Shown in pieces: positions 14,001 through 28,444 of a DNA stretch of 64,000 nt. A model generated the notes under the pieces. The model searched no databases. It saw nothing but the letters and a program-made list of their open reading frames with translations, and had not been told where the DNA came from. A program made the translations under genes and the position numbers. Numbering within the stretch: the first letter of the stretch is position 1; each line of letters opens with the position of its first letter. The stretch is from Rhynochetos jubatus (lineage: Eukaryota > Chordata > Aves > Eurypygiformes > Rhynochetidae): the NCBI GenBank assembly GCA_027574665.1, contig CM050690.1:72459433-72523432 (forward strand). Direction: 5' to 3'.

Positions 14001-17000
14001 CACACGTTAGTAATGCTCTTTGTGTATTTACAGAAAGGGCTGGTATTTTTTCCTGCTGGTATTGGAAGAAGGGTAGTAGAGTTACTAAAATGCAGTTCTT
14101 CCTCTCCTTTGTGCATTTCTCCTCTGCTGTCTAATAACTCTGTGTGATGCTGGAATTGGATGGTCATTTTTGGACCGTTGTACTCCTGTTAGGCACAGAT
14201 CCTATAAACCCCTCTGCACCATCATAGTACTGCATTTGCATGATTGTCAGTGGGTTTTTGTGTGTTTCTTGGACACCGGCTTGAGAGTCTGTGCTTGCCG
14301 TGTTGGGCTAGGGCTGAGCATCAGAGCTAAGACACTGCATCATTTTTGGACTGATCCTGGACTAACTCCAGCAGAGCCAAGCCCTGAGACCAGGCACTTT
14401 GCACCGCCTCCACAGCAGGAAGAGAACACTAGAAGCAGCTCAGTGTTTATGCCAGTAATGTAGTGTTTAATTTTTAATAATTTCTCCATGAATTACCTGT
14501 GTATGTTTATTTTCCTGTGCAACAGCTGACTTATTGGAGGCAGAGGCTAGATTTCTTGCAGGGTGTGTTTTTTGTGGTTTTATTAGTTTAATCAGTATAC
14601 AGGTGTCTTGGTTTGTGCTCATCTTGCTCTCAGAGCTTTTGCTCTTGCTTTCAGTGCATAAAAACTGGCAGTGCTTTTGACAGTTCAGGTAGCCTTCAAG
14701 TAGATGTCTAGAAAAATCCAATGAGTTGTTCCTTAAAAAGCTAGCTTTTCTCGGCTGAAACATGCATTCAGATATATAATATAGGCAATGGAAGTGAGCT
14801 GAAAGTAATGCAGTCTGTATTTCCTATAGTGACAAAATATCTAGATAACTTAATACCAGGTTGCCCCAAGATGGCACTCTGTGTGCACATCATGCTAAAG
14901 TAATACTACAGTTGCAAAAGACCTTTACTGTCTGAACACTGCGTACTTCATCTCCTAGGGAGGTGAAGAAAGAGTAAGCCAGAGGTGACAGGCATACATG
15001 CGAGTGTTGCCATACTGCACTTGAGTGATGGTCAATGAGGGCAGCAAGAACATGGTCAGAGGTGGCACAGGCAAAGCTAAGATGTACACAGCTCAAAACT
15101 AACTCATGGTTGGTGCCCAAAACATGACCTAATATTTTTTTATCCCTTTACATGCTTTTTATGTATAAATAAGGTGGTGTAATTCCCAGATACTAATAAT
15201 GCTTTTTGCAATTGTTTTGCTGTTCCTTTACCTCCTCCCTAAAAGATTAGCCTTACAGGGCATACTCCACCGACAGGGAAGGGAGTCACACCCTGAGCAA
15301 AATCTGACTGCTGAGGAAGCAGAGTTTCCAAGGGGTAGGTCCAAAATAATAAAAACCTTCCTCTTCCTGTGTTAGAGGAAAAGATGCTGAAATACTCAAA
15401 AAAGTGACAGGACAGAGGAAAAAGTGTGGTACCTTAACTTTATGTTACAGATACATTCTGGAAATTCTTAAGCCCAAGGGTATTAACCAAACGGCTATTT
15501 TAATGAATAGAAGATTGTCAAATATGTGTTTAACCTCGTTTGGTGTCTTAAGTTGCATGTGAGGGGCCTTTTCTCCTGCAGAGTAATCTTTATGATTCTG
15601 TTTTAATGATTTTTCTTGTCTGGGTGGAAAACTGAAAAAGAAAATTTAAAAATAATTAAACTTTTCTCCTTATCCACTTTGTCTGTAGCTGTCATCTATA
15701 ATTCTTTAATGATGTACATGCTTTGAATAAACCATGTATTTTAAAATGTAGAAGGAAAAAAACCCTTCCTATTTTTGCATTGTATTTTTGTAATAACATT
15801 TATCAGCTTACGACTGAAAATTTTTCTCCATATTTTGGGACTTTCTGTAATAGAATGAGATAAAATCTAATTCTACACTTCACATACTCCATGGGCCAAA
15901 CGGATCCTTCATTTAATTCCATTAAGTGGGTAGTGCAGAGAAAGGGGTGATTTACAGGAAGCACTAGGCCTCAAACCCTCCTCAGAGTGGCTGGCAAATT
16001 CAGTACAGTGCAGGCACGTGGCGGAGGATCCTGCTGCAGTCTGTCTTCTTCATGTGGGTGGAAGATGAAACCTTGAATGGTAGAACCTTTTCTGGAGGAG
16101 AAGGGATGTTAGCCAGAGGTGCTGCTGCTCTGCTGAGTGCCACCAGTTTGCTCAGGATGCTCGCCCACCTCTGCCTTCGCGTGTCACCTGAAGGACGCTG
16201 GCTGCGCTGATGCAGATGCTGATTGCATCGCTCCACAGCTTTGACAGGGTGCATTAACCTGAAATTTCATGTGACATGACAAGACACCAGCTTCTGCTCC
16301 AGCGGTGAGACTGTTCACGTGCAGTACAGTCTCCCAGGACGGTTGAGTTGTATCCGTGCGTAATGGCCTTGTGCTGTTAAGTAGAGCACATTGTCTGAGA
16401 TGAAAGTCAAATTTAAGACCAGGCTTGTTTTCCTCCCCTCCCTCTCCCTCCACCATTGCTGCTTTCACCACCACAACAAGATGTCTTCCTGCTTCCCCAT
16501 CGCTCCCCACAAACACACAAGCCCTCCTCTCCGCGTGGTGTAACTAATCTGGTTTGCTGACTGAGCTCTGCTGAGGCCTTTAAAGTGATGCCAACGACTA
16601 CGTACTAAATGTAGCATGGCATCGTTTCAGAGTGAAGCTAAAAACCCAAATCCAATAAGCAAGGAAATAACCATAAAGACAGAGCCCTGGTTTCCATGCT
16701 GTCCATCAGCTAGCTGCCTGATGGGGCAGCTTTGCACTAAAAGTTGGCCATGGACCATACGTTAGAAGTATGAAGACTTCTTTTTTACCTCTTAAAGCTC
16801 GACTCTATGAATAGATGCATTTTTTTAATCTTATAGGAAAATCACATTATTTTCAGGGATGAGCTTTCAGGCAGTTTGGATTCCTTCTTCTCTCTGCTGG
16901 GATTAGCAAACGGCAGCAAAATTCACACTTCTCTTTCTAAATCCCTGTTCAAAACGGAAGGGAGGTTGCCCAAGCTCAGGTTTTGTTCTTTTGAGATTTA

Positions 17001-18470
17001 ACTGAAAGAGAGCTTCAGTGAGGGAGTTCTGATCATGCAAAGTACTGGCTTTCATGAAAATTAGCAGAACGATTTTGTAAAAAGTATTTGCATTTCAAGC
17101 GAATGTAGATTAGGACAACTTTTATGGTGAAAATGTTCTGCGAAGAAAGCAGGTTAAATGATTTCTTACTTGTTTAGTTTGTGGGGAGAAGAGGACTTTG
17201 CGAAAAAAAGCAGAAGAACCCCCAAAACATGAGCATCATGTGGGGGCACATGATATGACCAAACAGCAAGGTCAGGGGGGAATCCATCTACAGTGCCACG
17301 AAGGGGTGCTGGAAGCAGGGAGATGCTCTCTTTTGGAGAAGAAGAGAATGGGTTCTGGAAGCTCGTGGTCCTCTAAAATGGCAGAGCGGTATTGCTCTTC
17401 TGCCAGGGCATCCCGAGGGAAAACTGATCTTACATGGTTTCATCAGGCCAATTTTCATTTTATTTTATTTTTATTGAACAAAAAACCCCAGGAAATTCAC
17501 CAGTGTGAGGAGGATTAAGTGTGGATAATCCATTTTTGTGACTCATTCTGATAAGAAAAGAGCTCATCAGCTCCCTGTAGCCTTGTATCTGAAGACAGTT
17601 GCTGACAGATTGCACAGAATATGTCTCTGCATTTTTAGGACCCCGAGACAGCATCTTGCAAGCAGATAAAACCAAATAAAACCTGACAAACCATCTTTGT
17701 GCTGGAGAGATGAGAAGGAAGATGCCGATAGTTTCTGTTGGAGGATTTGAATATGAAGCTGTGAGGAAGGGCACTGAGTTATAACTTAAACTCCTTAAAT
17801 GTTCTCTTAAACACAAAGGATCTCAGTTAATTAAAAGTTATTGCATAACTGCTGCTGGGGAGTGAAAAGTTTATTTTTAATTATATTGCCTTACATAATG
17901 GTTACAGGATGACAGAGTCAGTGTGAAAAAGTGATAGAGATTTAAGTATACCTTTTTTGATACACCAAAATTAAAAAGTGAGGTGTTGATGCGTTCATTC
18001 ATCCTTGGCTTCTACCGCCTGCCTGGATCTGTTTCATGGCCTCTGCTTCAGCTCGCAGATTTTGAGGACACGATCAGTTTGTTCTGTACTTGTACACCCC
18101 ACGGCCATGGTGAGTGAACGTGGTGTTCATCAAGATAATAAATACTCTTGTCTGCTTTTAGTTTCTCCTTTGATCTTGAAGTGTTTTGGCCAGCACACCG
18201 GTACGCATGCATCTGTAACTAATATGCCAGCAAATCACTTCTGTAATTTATCATGGTTGTGGAAAGCCTATTTAAGCTGGATGATTTCTTAAGTAATTTA
18301 TTTAACAGCGGTTATGAAACTTATCTTCTACCTTGATACAAAAAACTGTGGGCTTTAAAAACTGAGCATGTAAGAGGACAATTAAGTCTGTTGGTTTTAA
18401 CCGAAGAGAGCATCTACAGAAGAGTTGCTAACATAAAGAAGGAAGGTGAGATGGATGGGAATGTAACGAA

Positions 18471-18493
18471 GAGACTTAAGTCTCACTTAAGTG
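18471..18493. repeat. Tandem palindrome, two ACTTAAGT cores 11 nt apart
   Basis: GAGACTTAAGTCTC at 18471-18484 is a perfect 14-bp palindrome. CACTTAAGTG at 18484-18493 is a perfect 10-bp palindrome. The 8-bp core ACTTAAGT therefore occurs twice (18474-18481 and 18485-18492) at an 11-nt period, close to one DNA turn. The half-site CACTTAA resembles NK2-class homeodomain sites. Function is unproven. Confidence 0.6.
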
Positions 18494-21400
18494 TATCTTC
18501 TATGAGATATTCCCTTCTCTCCTTACTTTGAAGTCTCTGTGTGCCTACTCTGTATTGACCAGCGTTGGAGGGGTGTCAGTGTGGTGCTTTGGGTCATTAG
18601 AAAAACTTGCCCTCCTCTGGCACCCTCAGGGATGGGCACTGCCATCAGTGGCTGGGCACAGTGCCGGTCCTCAGCCCCATCATCCAGCCCCCCGTGGCGG
18701 ACACGTTGGGGCCCTGATGGCTGAAAGGGTGTGTTCTAAGGTGTGATGTTCAATGTATCTAGCCAAAATACTCACCTGGAGGGACCACCACCAGCTGATG
18801 AAGCCAAACAAAAACACCAGACAGGACAACAGCAGCTCAAAGAGTGGTCCTGGCTTGACCCTTGGTAGACTTAAAAAGGCTTGTTTCTAGCCCTGAGCAA
18901 ACTCCTGTCTGTTTGCTTTTGCTTTGACAAGCAGCTTTACTACAAAAGGACTGATGATGACGATGATTATTGTTGAGCTGGCCTATATTGTGAAGGGTTT
19001 TTAAGCTAAATGATGATAGACACTTGTAATAGCTCCAAGGAAGTCTGGTGTGAACTCCTCCGCTTCGTAGCCTGGGTCTGCCCTTCCCCCTCTCCAAATT
19101 CTGTAATTTCTGTAAGTACCTGAGACTTTCCTGAGTTACAGAGGAAAAGCTGGGGTTGGTTTACAAGCTGACTTAATGCGGCTTTCATCAGAAACTCATG
19201 GCTATTGAGTATTTCTGGCAAGGTCTTGTTAGAGGTTTAGCGCTTGCTTTGTGAATGCGTTTATTAATTAATGTCTGCCTCTCTTTCATGGCTTTGATTT
19301 TTTTTTTTTTAATGGATGCCATCACAAAGGATTTCATCACAAAGTGATTTTTTAATTCTTTTGTCTTAAAATTATTTGTTAGCAAAAGCGTATGAAATTG
19401 GATGCATGTAAAGATTAACAGTGCCAGGTCCTTTCAATAACAGGGAATTAATGCAAAGGAGATCTGCAATATCAGGTTGTATCTGCAGTCAGGCATGCAG
19501 AGATCCCTGTCGGAGGTATATGAAGTCTTATAGCTGGGGCTAAATTTATTGGGAATGACGAGACTTTCTATTTGTGATGTTATATATGAGCATGCTTTCA
19601 TCCTGTTGTGTGATGGGGAGGTTAACACTCGGTGTGGGACCATGTGCGTGGTGTTAACGTGCAGCTGCATGGGCAGCAGGCTTGGTGCTCTGGCCTTCCT
19701 TTTCACGCTTGTCCATGTATCTTCGACTGTCACCTAGGTACAGCAAACAGGAAAGCAGTAATGTGAATGTTCGTCTGTGAGCTTCTTATGTCAGTGCTTC
19801 TTATGTCCTTTTGAAGGACTTCATTGGATTATTTTCAGAGCTGGAAGAAGTAGGACAGGAAGGCAGGGTGTCAGGTAATCTCCAAACCAGTCTGATTTCC
19901 ACAGCTAGGGCACGTATTGGGAACCCTTCACTGGGATTAAGATGCCTGTATGATTTTGAATGCTACAATCCTGCATCCTTGTTTTGGAAAGGAGTGTACT
20001 GTAGTATCAGGCTACATTGTGTGCTGTTTATCTTAATTTGTCTTTAATATTACGGGGAAGTATGTGCCAGTTGTAAAACCGAAAGGAGAGGCTTAGCGGA
20101 GAGGCATTGAGGCCAGCAACAGTGCCAGGTGAAGCTCTCGATGGGAGGAATTTTTCAGTTCTACATCCTCAAGCTCCAGAAATATGTTAGCAGGGAAAAG
20201 AACTCAGAGGAGCTGCAACAAGCAGCAAATAACGCCATCCAATGACATAGCCCAGGAATACTTAACGGTGTGCATTTGGGTATGACGTTAGATGGAGCGC
20301 GTAGGCACGGAAGACGTAGAGGACAGGGTTGCAATAAAAGACTGCAAAACAGTAAATAGTGCTGAGCCCTGACAAACCCTGTCAGTCAGACAGCACACCA
20401 GAACCATCTCGTCCTCAACAGCACTTAAACTGTTCTTTCCTCTTTGTGAGTTAATTGACTTTCCCTAGCAGTAAGTCTGTGTTTTAAACTCTGCCTTACT
20501 GAGCTCAGCCCTGAAAATTAAAATCTGTCTGCGAAAGGGACTCGTTGGCTTTTGCTGTGCGGTTCTTTAGGGGAAGAGCTGCTCACTCTGACAGCTGGTT
20601 TCTCTGGGGTTTGGCTGAAAATAGGCTGGTGCCATCACCCTGCGTGTCTGTATCCCAGGGATGGGAAGTGCTTGGTGTCCTGCTTTGCACCTTGCTGTGC
20701 TGGCATTTTACATGGGGGGTTTGTAAGTTTTAGATCAGTTAGAAACTGAGACAAGGTGGAACTTAGGTTCATTTGAGAGCTTTATTTCAGGGTGCATTGC
20801 TGGTCTCCAACGGTCTGCTTTAGCACTTGAAAGCCCTTTTTCTCAGGGGTAGGAGACCTTTTGTGGCATGGGAGTAACCAGTGATTTATCGTTTGTTTTC
20901 TTAACTCATGAGCTTCCTCCCCCCATAAATGGAACTAGAAAGGAGGCGGCATCATTTGGCAAAGGAACATGTAGGTTAAGTTTCATTTTGCCGGAAATGT
21001 TTTCCCTTAGTTGTTAAAAACAGATTGAGGTTTTTGACAGCACAATGTGGTGTCCAGCCCATGTGTGGGTGGCAGGGAAGATGTTGTAGGGGGGTGCCAG
21101 ATGTTTTCCTTTGCCTTGGGGAATTTCTTTGAACATACTCACCCTTTTGGTGCGATCTGCTGCTGTACAAACTGCAGAAACTTACGTGGATCCCAAACAT
21201 ACGTGCTGTGTGTGGACACTGAGCCGGCACTCATATACATCAGGAGCTGTGTAGAAGCCAGGAGATCTTCCCACTTGATTCAGAGCTCCAGGACCAGCCG
21301 GGTCTGAGTCACCGTCTCTGGTGCGTCGCTACCACAAGTGATTCGAGTTCATTGTGGGTCTGTAACCAAGGTAATAGCACTCGTGGTCACTGGTGGTGCT

Positions 21401-22121
21401 GGCTGTTGTGTTTCACTCATGGATTTTCTTGCCTCTGATGATACTGTGGGAATGATTGTCTGAACGGTATGATCCCTCCCAAGCCTGTTCGCTTGGGGTT
21501 TGGAAGTGTCTGCTTTGCTCTTGAAGTCAGAGCAGCTTTTTTTCTACTGATGTTTGTTTTGCCCATGCCTACCTGCCTTAAGGTGGTTATTGAGTGCAAC
21601 CACGCGAATATGTCTTTTACTGCACTAGGCTTTGGGATCAGTATAGAAAAAATAGGTCTGTGTTCTCAGGGAGGACACAGCATTCAATAGGAGTGCTCTG
21701 AGTCACGGGGGGACTTTTGTCTGCTTTTTGCTGGGTATTTATTTTTGCTCTAGGGAGGCATATGAACTAGAAAGTTAACAAAATATAGGACCAGAGGGAT
21801 ATTGGGAACTGTGGGATCCAAGAGCCCTTCCTGGCCATTTCGGATGGATATATCCTAGCTTACTTAGCCTGTTCTTTTGAAAACATAAGGGGAGGACATT
21901 ACACAATATCTTTCACTAGCTTGTTCCTATGCACCCTGTCCTTGCAGCTTTTTTCTAATGTGCAGCCTCAATGTTCCTTGCTGGCAATTAAGCTGATTAA
22001 TTTTTGGTTTACTCTCAATGGGTGTGGAGTACAATTGACTGCTGTCATTTTCATAACCTTACACATCTTTGAAGATTGTTACTACATTCAAACCTCTCTT
22101 TCTGAGAACAAAGGGGTTGGG

Positions 22122-22136
22122 TTTTTTTTTTTTTTT
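22122..22136 (+). repeat. Poly-T tract (15 nt)
   Basis: An uninterrupted run of 15 T, followed by CCTTCTAG. It could be read as the A tail of a minus-strand retroposon, but no retroposon body or flanking duplication was identified. Confidence 0.85.
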
Positions 22137-23455
22137 CCTTCTAGCCTTTCCTCAGAGGGGCACACAGCCTTGCAGTAAAATATCCAAAATCTGGAATATT
22201 TCTGTTGGTCACCAAGCAGGTTGTCTTGGAAGCTTTCATACTGCATAGAGTGGAGATGATTCATGGAAAAATGCTGGTTATAATCTGTGATGTCTGTCTT
22301 TATTTCTAAGAAGTTTATTCTTTCTGAACCATTCTATAAAGATGACTTTACCAGATATGAGTACACATGAAAGCAAAAAAATAATCTTCTCCAAGACAAA
22401 ACATTACTGAAGATTCTTTTCATACAATAGCAATTAAAGTCCTTCTTTCTTCTTTTCAAAATCTAAAATGCAAAGATTCAGGGAATCATGGACTTTTTTC
22501 TCTCCCTTCTCGTTTCAAATTCCTGCTGCAGAAATTGTGCATCTTCCAGAATATTACAGGACAACTTTCTAAATGTTGGGTCAACCAGAGCTAGGGTTGC
22601 TCTATAGATTTGAATTAATTCAGGCTATTTCCTTGCAGCTAAGTATTCGGATGTGTGGGTGAGTTTTCTAGTTACTTTCTCCTAAAAGCAATACAAAACA
22701 AGGGGAAAAAAGACACTAAACTTTAATTCCACATTTATTCAACAGATCTCAGCTTCCATACCGTGCATACAGACTATCTATCTCACTAATATTTCCAACA
22801 AAGAAAGGAAGCGGCACCACAGACCTGCAATTAATATTTCACTTCAGCAAAATATTGTGATGTAGCTGTCCCAATTCTCCATATGTACAAAACCAGCATT
22901 TTCCAAGCATTATTTTGCACCCTGCTTTAGTTTCTTGGGAGAAACACTGCAGCAGAAACTGGTACTTAGTTTATAAAAAGCGCAGTTGGTACCACATGGA
23001 GGGATATTTGTGCTGTGTGATGTGGTGTGGCATATCCTCTCTTTAAATTATAGACAGTCAAAGTTAATTGCAAGTGTGATGCCAGGCGGTAGCCAGATAG
23101 ACTGCTTCCTGGCCTGATCCTTCGGTCGGCTTCTCATGCTACGCACCCCAAAGCTTGGGCTGCTGGTATGAAAAATACATGGTGGGCATCTGCCTGTCTG
23201 AGACGCTGCTCTTGCTCCCTGTGGAGCGGGTCTGGGCACTGCCATGAAAGGACGCGCCGGTCCCTCATCGGTGCCTGTGTCAACAGGATGGAAATCCTCT
23301 AAGCAGTCGTGCAAGGAAGAGCAAGGGCTCTGGGCCCGGCCATTGCAAAGGTGTACAGGCAGGGTGGTCCTCCAGCTAAGGCAGGTTTAACTGGCTTGGG
23401 TATAACAAAGTGAAGCCTAACCTAAGGATGTCCTTGTGTAGAGACCAGGGGCTTC

Positions 23456-23475
23456 TTTTTTTTTTTTTTTTTTTT
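23456..23475 (+). repeat. Poly-T tract (20 nt) with T/C extension
   Basis: Twenty consecutive T, then CCCC and six more T (to 23485), forming a polypyrimidine stretch of about 30 nt. No adjacent retroposon was recognised. Confidence 0.85.
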
Positions 23476-23873
23476 CCCCTTTTTTAATCACTTTTCCCCC
23501 AAATCTTTTAAGTGCTTTGTTGCAGACAATAAATACGTAGTTGGAGGTGGCTGGTAGGCACTGCTTTGCTTGGCACTAGTGCCTGTCAGAGCAATACATT
23601 TGGGATAATAACTTATACGAAGAGAATAACATATCTGCATCCGAACCAAAATGCTTTGTATGTTAGGGCGCCAGCTGGCCAGAGATGCTGGGAGACAGCT
23701 TCAGAACAGCTGGGGTGCTCACAGTTTTGAGTGGGGGTTTCGGTTAAATACCAGGTCTGAACTCTGGATAATAAACTCAGAAAACTGTCAGTATCTACAG
23801 GCAGGTTCTTAGTGCATTCCCACCTCTTTAGAAATGTGACATTGTACGTCATAAATCAGCGTGGGTTCCCCCT

Positions 23874-23885
23874 CCCCCCCCCCCC
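23874..23885 (+). repeat. Poly-C tract (12 nt)
   Basis: Twelve C in a row inside a pyrimidine-rich context (23867-23885). It is a simple-sequence run; the length may be unstable or mis-called. Confidence 0.85.
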
Positions 23886-26800
23886 ATCATTTTACCTTGG
23901 GCTGTTTCCATCACCATCGTGTCATGGAGGCCACAAAGTGGAGATGATCGTCAAATCACCAACCACACCACAACCATGTGTGGAGCAGTGCACCTTGCTG
24001 TGTGTCAGGGGCCCAAGTGGGATGTTTTGCGTGCATGCAGCTCATTTAGGGAAGTACTTGGGATTTGTAGACCTACCAGGAACTGGTTTGTTTTCTCTCC
24101 CATGGTAACCACCAGTTTCTGTCAACTGACAGCGCAAATCACTGTCTTTCATATGAAGACACATTTTTATGGTGAAATAATCGTTAAAAAACCAGAGCTG
24201 CTGTGATTTTACAAACAAGATATGGCTTAACTAAAACATTACTTCTAGAGAAGTTGACGTTGTTGACTCAAGCTGTCACCCAGGTTGCCTTCACCCTGGC
24301 CAGCAATGGTCTCCCACCAAACCCCAGGAGTCTGCCTGGAATTTGTTTTCTTCAGAAGTAATCCTTGTAAATCCTCATCTCAAATTGTGATTTTTCTCTT
24401 TCCCTAGTTTCCCTGATTTTGCTAAATCCAAGTATCCTTGATATCGTTTGCCTCTTATAGCCAATTCCCTGTACGTTAATCCTGAGGTTGTTTTTTCTTC
24501 AGCTTGTGGTCCTGTATTAGTTAATCTGGGTTCTGCACATGACTGGTTTGTCTTGCAGTACTATTTTCATTTGGATCAAGAGTGAGCATATTGTTGCTTC
24601 TGCTGAATTAGCATAGATGCTGTGTAAAAGTTGTTCTCTGGCAGTCTGAGAGAGGACAGCTCTTGTGTGCTCCGCTCTGGCACCCAACATGCTCTGAGTT
24701 GCCCACTGATGCTCATCTTTTCCCTGGTGTAGAGCCACCTCTGCAGCTCTTCCTTTTCTTGGCACAGGGAACAGGCTGTTAGAAAAGCAGCAGTGACTAT
24801 GGGGAATTACAGACTGGTGCAATTTAGGGCAGTTCAGAAATTCTCCAAAATTGTGTTGGGAAATTGGTTGGATTGAACTTGGCACATAAAAGCACCCAGT
24901 GCTTGAGCACGGGGCTCTGCCGAGTGCAGCTGAGGACCCCACTGAGTAATGCTTAAGATGTTTCCTTCGTTTGTGTGTTCACACACAATGTTTTCAGCCA
25001 GCATCCAGGCAGTCCACCAAATTCTGTTAACAGTCTGATCCTAAGGGGATTAGCTAATGACTTTCTGTACTGACTGGGTAATGACTTTTTGGAAAGTGAG
25101 AGCTCAGCAGAAAACAATCCTGGCAATTACTGTCTGCCCGTGTCAATACTGCAAGTGCTGCAGAGCAGCTCCATGAATGAAATGGCTTAACTTCGCAAAT
25201 TACATCTGTCTTTGTCTCCCTAACCTCCCTAAAGAGTCTCTTACTCTTGTCTGATACAAGAATACCTTTTATGCTCCAAACTCTGTGGGGCCAAGAGCAG
25301 TGTTAACCTCTCTGAAAAGCTTCTTGCTCTGCCTGCGAGAGCCTTCGTGTGGTGTACCCTGGGTCCTGTCAGTATTCTGGGTGCAGTCCCACAATGCAGT
25401 GGCTGGTGGCACATTCATGTCCTCCTCAGGCTGTGCAGGTCTGTCCCCTCCTCTACACAGGAACTGATGCTTGGTATGCTACTGAAAACAAGCAAAAAGC
25501 TTTTTGGCTTTGGCGTTGTGAATTTCTGCCCTGGGCAGCTTACCCTGGGGCTGAGGAGGCAGTGCTGCTGGCAGGGAGGTGGCTGGGATGTCTCCTCCTC
25601 TCTGGCAGGACTTGGCTGCTGGACTGGTGGAGATGTGTCCCCCAGCCATGCTCGTCACGCTGCTGCAGCTTCTCTGCCCCGCAGGCAGGTTTGCACGGGC
25701 CATGGTAGCCTCAGTACCCTAGGAGGGAGGGTGATGCTGTCAGCCAGGTTAGGATGGAGGAACAGAGATGGGGGTTTTGGGCGTAAATCCAGCCTTGCTC
25801 TAGTGCCTTATTCTAAGCTTTTGCTGTCAAGAGTGCAACCCAGTGCTCAGGCTTGGTGGGATGCTGCTGGAAGGGATGCCGAGCAACGTGGCTTTTGTTC
25901 CGTCTGAGTGAGGGTGCTGGCACAATTCAATTCACCTTTCATTTGGCCCTTTCATTTTTCAAAAGTAAAATCTTAAAGTGCCCGAATCCAGGTAAAAGAA
26001 GGGATTTTAGGCATCTAAACCCAGTACAGGCACCACTGGCGACGTAAACGCTCTCTTGAAGGTGTGTGATCATGTTGTGAGGAAATCTTGAAACGGATCC
26101 CTGAATGAAGGGCTGGAAACAAGGGGAGAAATAGCTGCGTGTGTAGATCCTCACAGCTCAGAAGAGGGCAGAAAGAGGGCAAGTTTCTAACCAGAATTCT
26201 GACCTAAAAAGTCAGGCATAACCTCACATTGGCCCTTACTGTATGCGAAGGAGAAGAGTTACGCTCCAAGAACAACTCAGAGGAGGAACAAACATACAGC
26301 CAAGAAAGGACTTGAACCATACCAACACACAGGGGTTCATTCCCTCGTGGAGGCAAGGAAGGATGTGCAGCCCAAGCTTCGTGGCATTTGCAGTATTTTG
26401 TACTTTCTCTAAGCACCCATTTTGCCAACAAGACAACACCTAAAAGGTGTTTGCAGCTGCATCTGCCACTACATCCTTCAGTCATTGGTATGCATAATTA
26501 CCAGTAGTCTGGTTTAATTGCCAAAGCACATCACTGAGATGTCTTCTGGGGTCCCATCTGAGGCACTGAACTTGGCTGGCTAACTCCATTGCGCTGTTTG
26601 TTTTACCCCCATTGGTTGATGCTTAATATAAAAAAACAAATAAACCCATCCAACCTGTAAATGGGATAGCAAAGTTTGTAACTAACAGTGGTGGCCCACA
26701 TGCCACACTTTGCCTTCTGATGTATGGAATCTATAATGTACATCTTAAACAGTGAGGAAGAGGAAAATTTGCAGATATGCAGTATGTTTGAGCTAAATCT

Positions 26801-28444
26801 AGCTTTCCAACTACTGTTGGACACAGTCTCAGCAGTGTTGGTAAGCTTGCTTATAAAGGGGAGCTTAAAATTGAAGGTGTTGGGTACAGACTGATGTTGA
26901 GCTCAGAGAATCACGTGATGAAGAAATTTCTTTTTATGCTTGCTTTTTGTGATACGTATTGCTTTGGAGAGTTATTCGTGGGTATCTACAAGTATGTCCT
27001 TCAAGTGGGAGTAGGCTCAATCTACTACAGCTGCTTACATCCCCCTTCCCCACCGTAACAGACCTCCTTCCTTGCGGAGGTTCATGCCTCTCCCAGATTT
27101 CAGAGAGATTTGTTGAACTGAAATGCAATTATGTTTCTTCTTTGTTTTGGCAACTGTGCTTCTCCCGTTAATCTTCACCATCAATATAAAAGATTTTTTT
27201 ATGAAAACTATTTATTCCTCCTCAAAAAAAAAAAAGGCAGATCTTTCTCTGGAGACCAAATATGATTATGTTGCGAGCATGCAAACCCAGGAGATGATAA
27301 CACAAACTGATTTGCAGCCTTTGAGCGTAGTGACCATTGCCAGCTGTTGGCTGCAATGAAGTGCTGTTGTGTTCCCGCCTTGGGAGCCCGCTGTCATCTC
27401 CAGCTGTGCTATGAATGGTGCCAAGTGCATCCCCTCACACCCTGCCTCAGAGCGAGGGACATCCCTCCTGGCTGTCCCCGGGAGACATTCTCCACCTTCC
27501 CGTGCCCCTGGCTGAGCAGGGACGCCTGGCAGACTGCCCCTTTCCCTGTGTTCCCTGTCACTCAGCTGCCTTTGTCCTCCCCTGGTCCGGGGGCAGGCTC
27601 TGCTGCCTTGCAGTTTTCAAGTGTTGTATTCCTCCAGGTGTTCGAGCTGTGTATTTTAACAGGCTGTGAGTCATCGCCAGTGCTCCAGAACTATCCTGCA
27701 CCCTCAGCATCTTGAATCTTGGTCTACATATTACTACGTGGGCCAATTTCTGCTATTTTCCCTCCTTGTCCTGATTTTGCAGATTATAAATTTAAATGAA
27801 GGGGGCTCTGATTTTCCACTCTTCGCTGCTCCCGGGCCCTTGCTGCATAGTAAGCGACCGGCTGACAAACACTGCACGTAACATCATGCATATTCCTGCT
27901 GACACAGTTGACAGCAGAGCTCATGCATAAAAAAAATATATGCCATGAAGTATAGGTAGCTCTGCAGACTTCTGCTCTATTTAATGCCCAAGTCAGAACA
28001 TTGGTCAAAGCTCCTTTAAGAACAAGAGATGACATTTCCCCATCTGCTTGTGCTAGGGGAGGAGTTTGTCCTTTGGAAAACAGAATAATTGTTAGAAGAC
28101 AAATGAGCACGCCAAAATGCAATATGCTCCACGGGTAATTGCTCCTGAGTTGCAAATGTGTACGGTGAGTAGGGGCTGTGTACCAGCACTGTTGGGAACA
28201 CGTGTGAAACCTTTGTAATAATGCTGCTAGAAAAGAATGGTGCTTCTTTCTGACCATGAAGCACAACAAGATAAGGATTTTGTGACAATTTTAAAATAAG
28301 GGGTTAGAAGAATGTTTCTGTGCTTCTTATCCAACCTATCTTCTGAACTGCTTCCATTTGTGAAACCAGAAGATCCAAGGGTGGGGTTTATGGCCATGAT
28401 GGTCTTGTTCCATGTATCTGCCTTTCTGCTGTTTGTTGGCAAAT

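Larger units (their letters stand above)
14001..28444. other. Non-coding sequence, no gene recognised
   Basis: No protein domain, exon-like segment with good splice sites or RNA gene was recognised on either strand. The segment includes an AT-rich part near 15600-15860, a GC-richer part near 27400-27700, a tandem palindrome at 18471-18493, and homopolymer runs at 19298-19310 (T), 22122-22136 (T), 23456-23475 (T) and 23874-23885 (C). The stretch at about 21840-22165 has the texture of a very old interspersed repeat, but I could not assign a family. The most likely status is intron or intergenic DNA of the PDZD2 locus. Confidence 0.6.

Noticed and set aside
25347..25907. A 186-codon + strand frame in a GC-richer stretch
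   Set aside because: An overlapping frame of similar openness exists on the same strand, and the peptide has no motif; it is most likely a composition effect.
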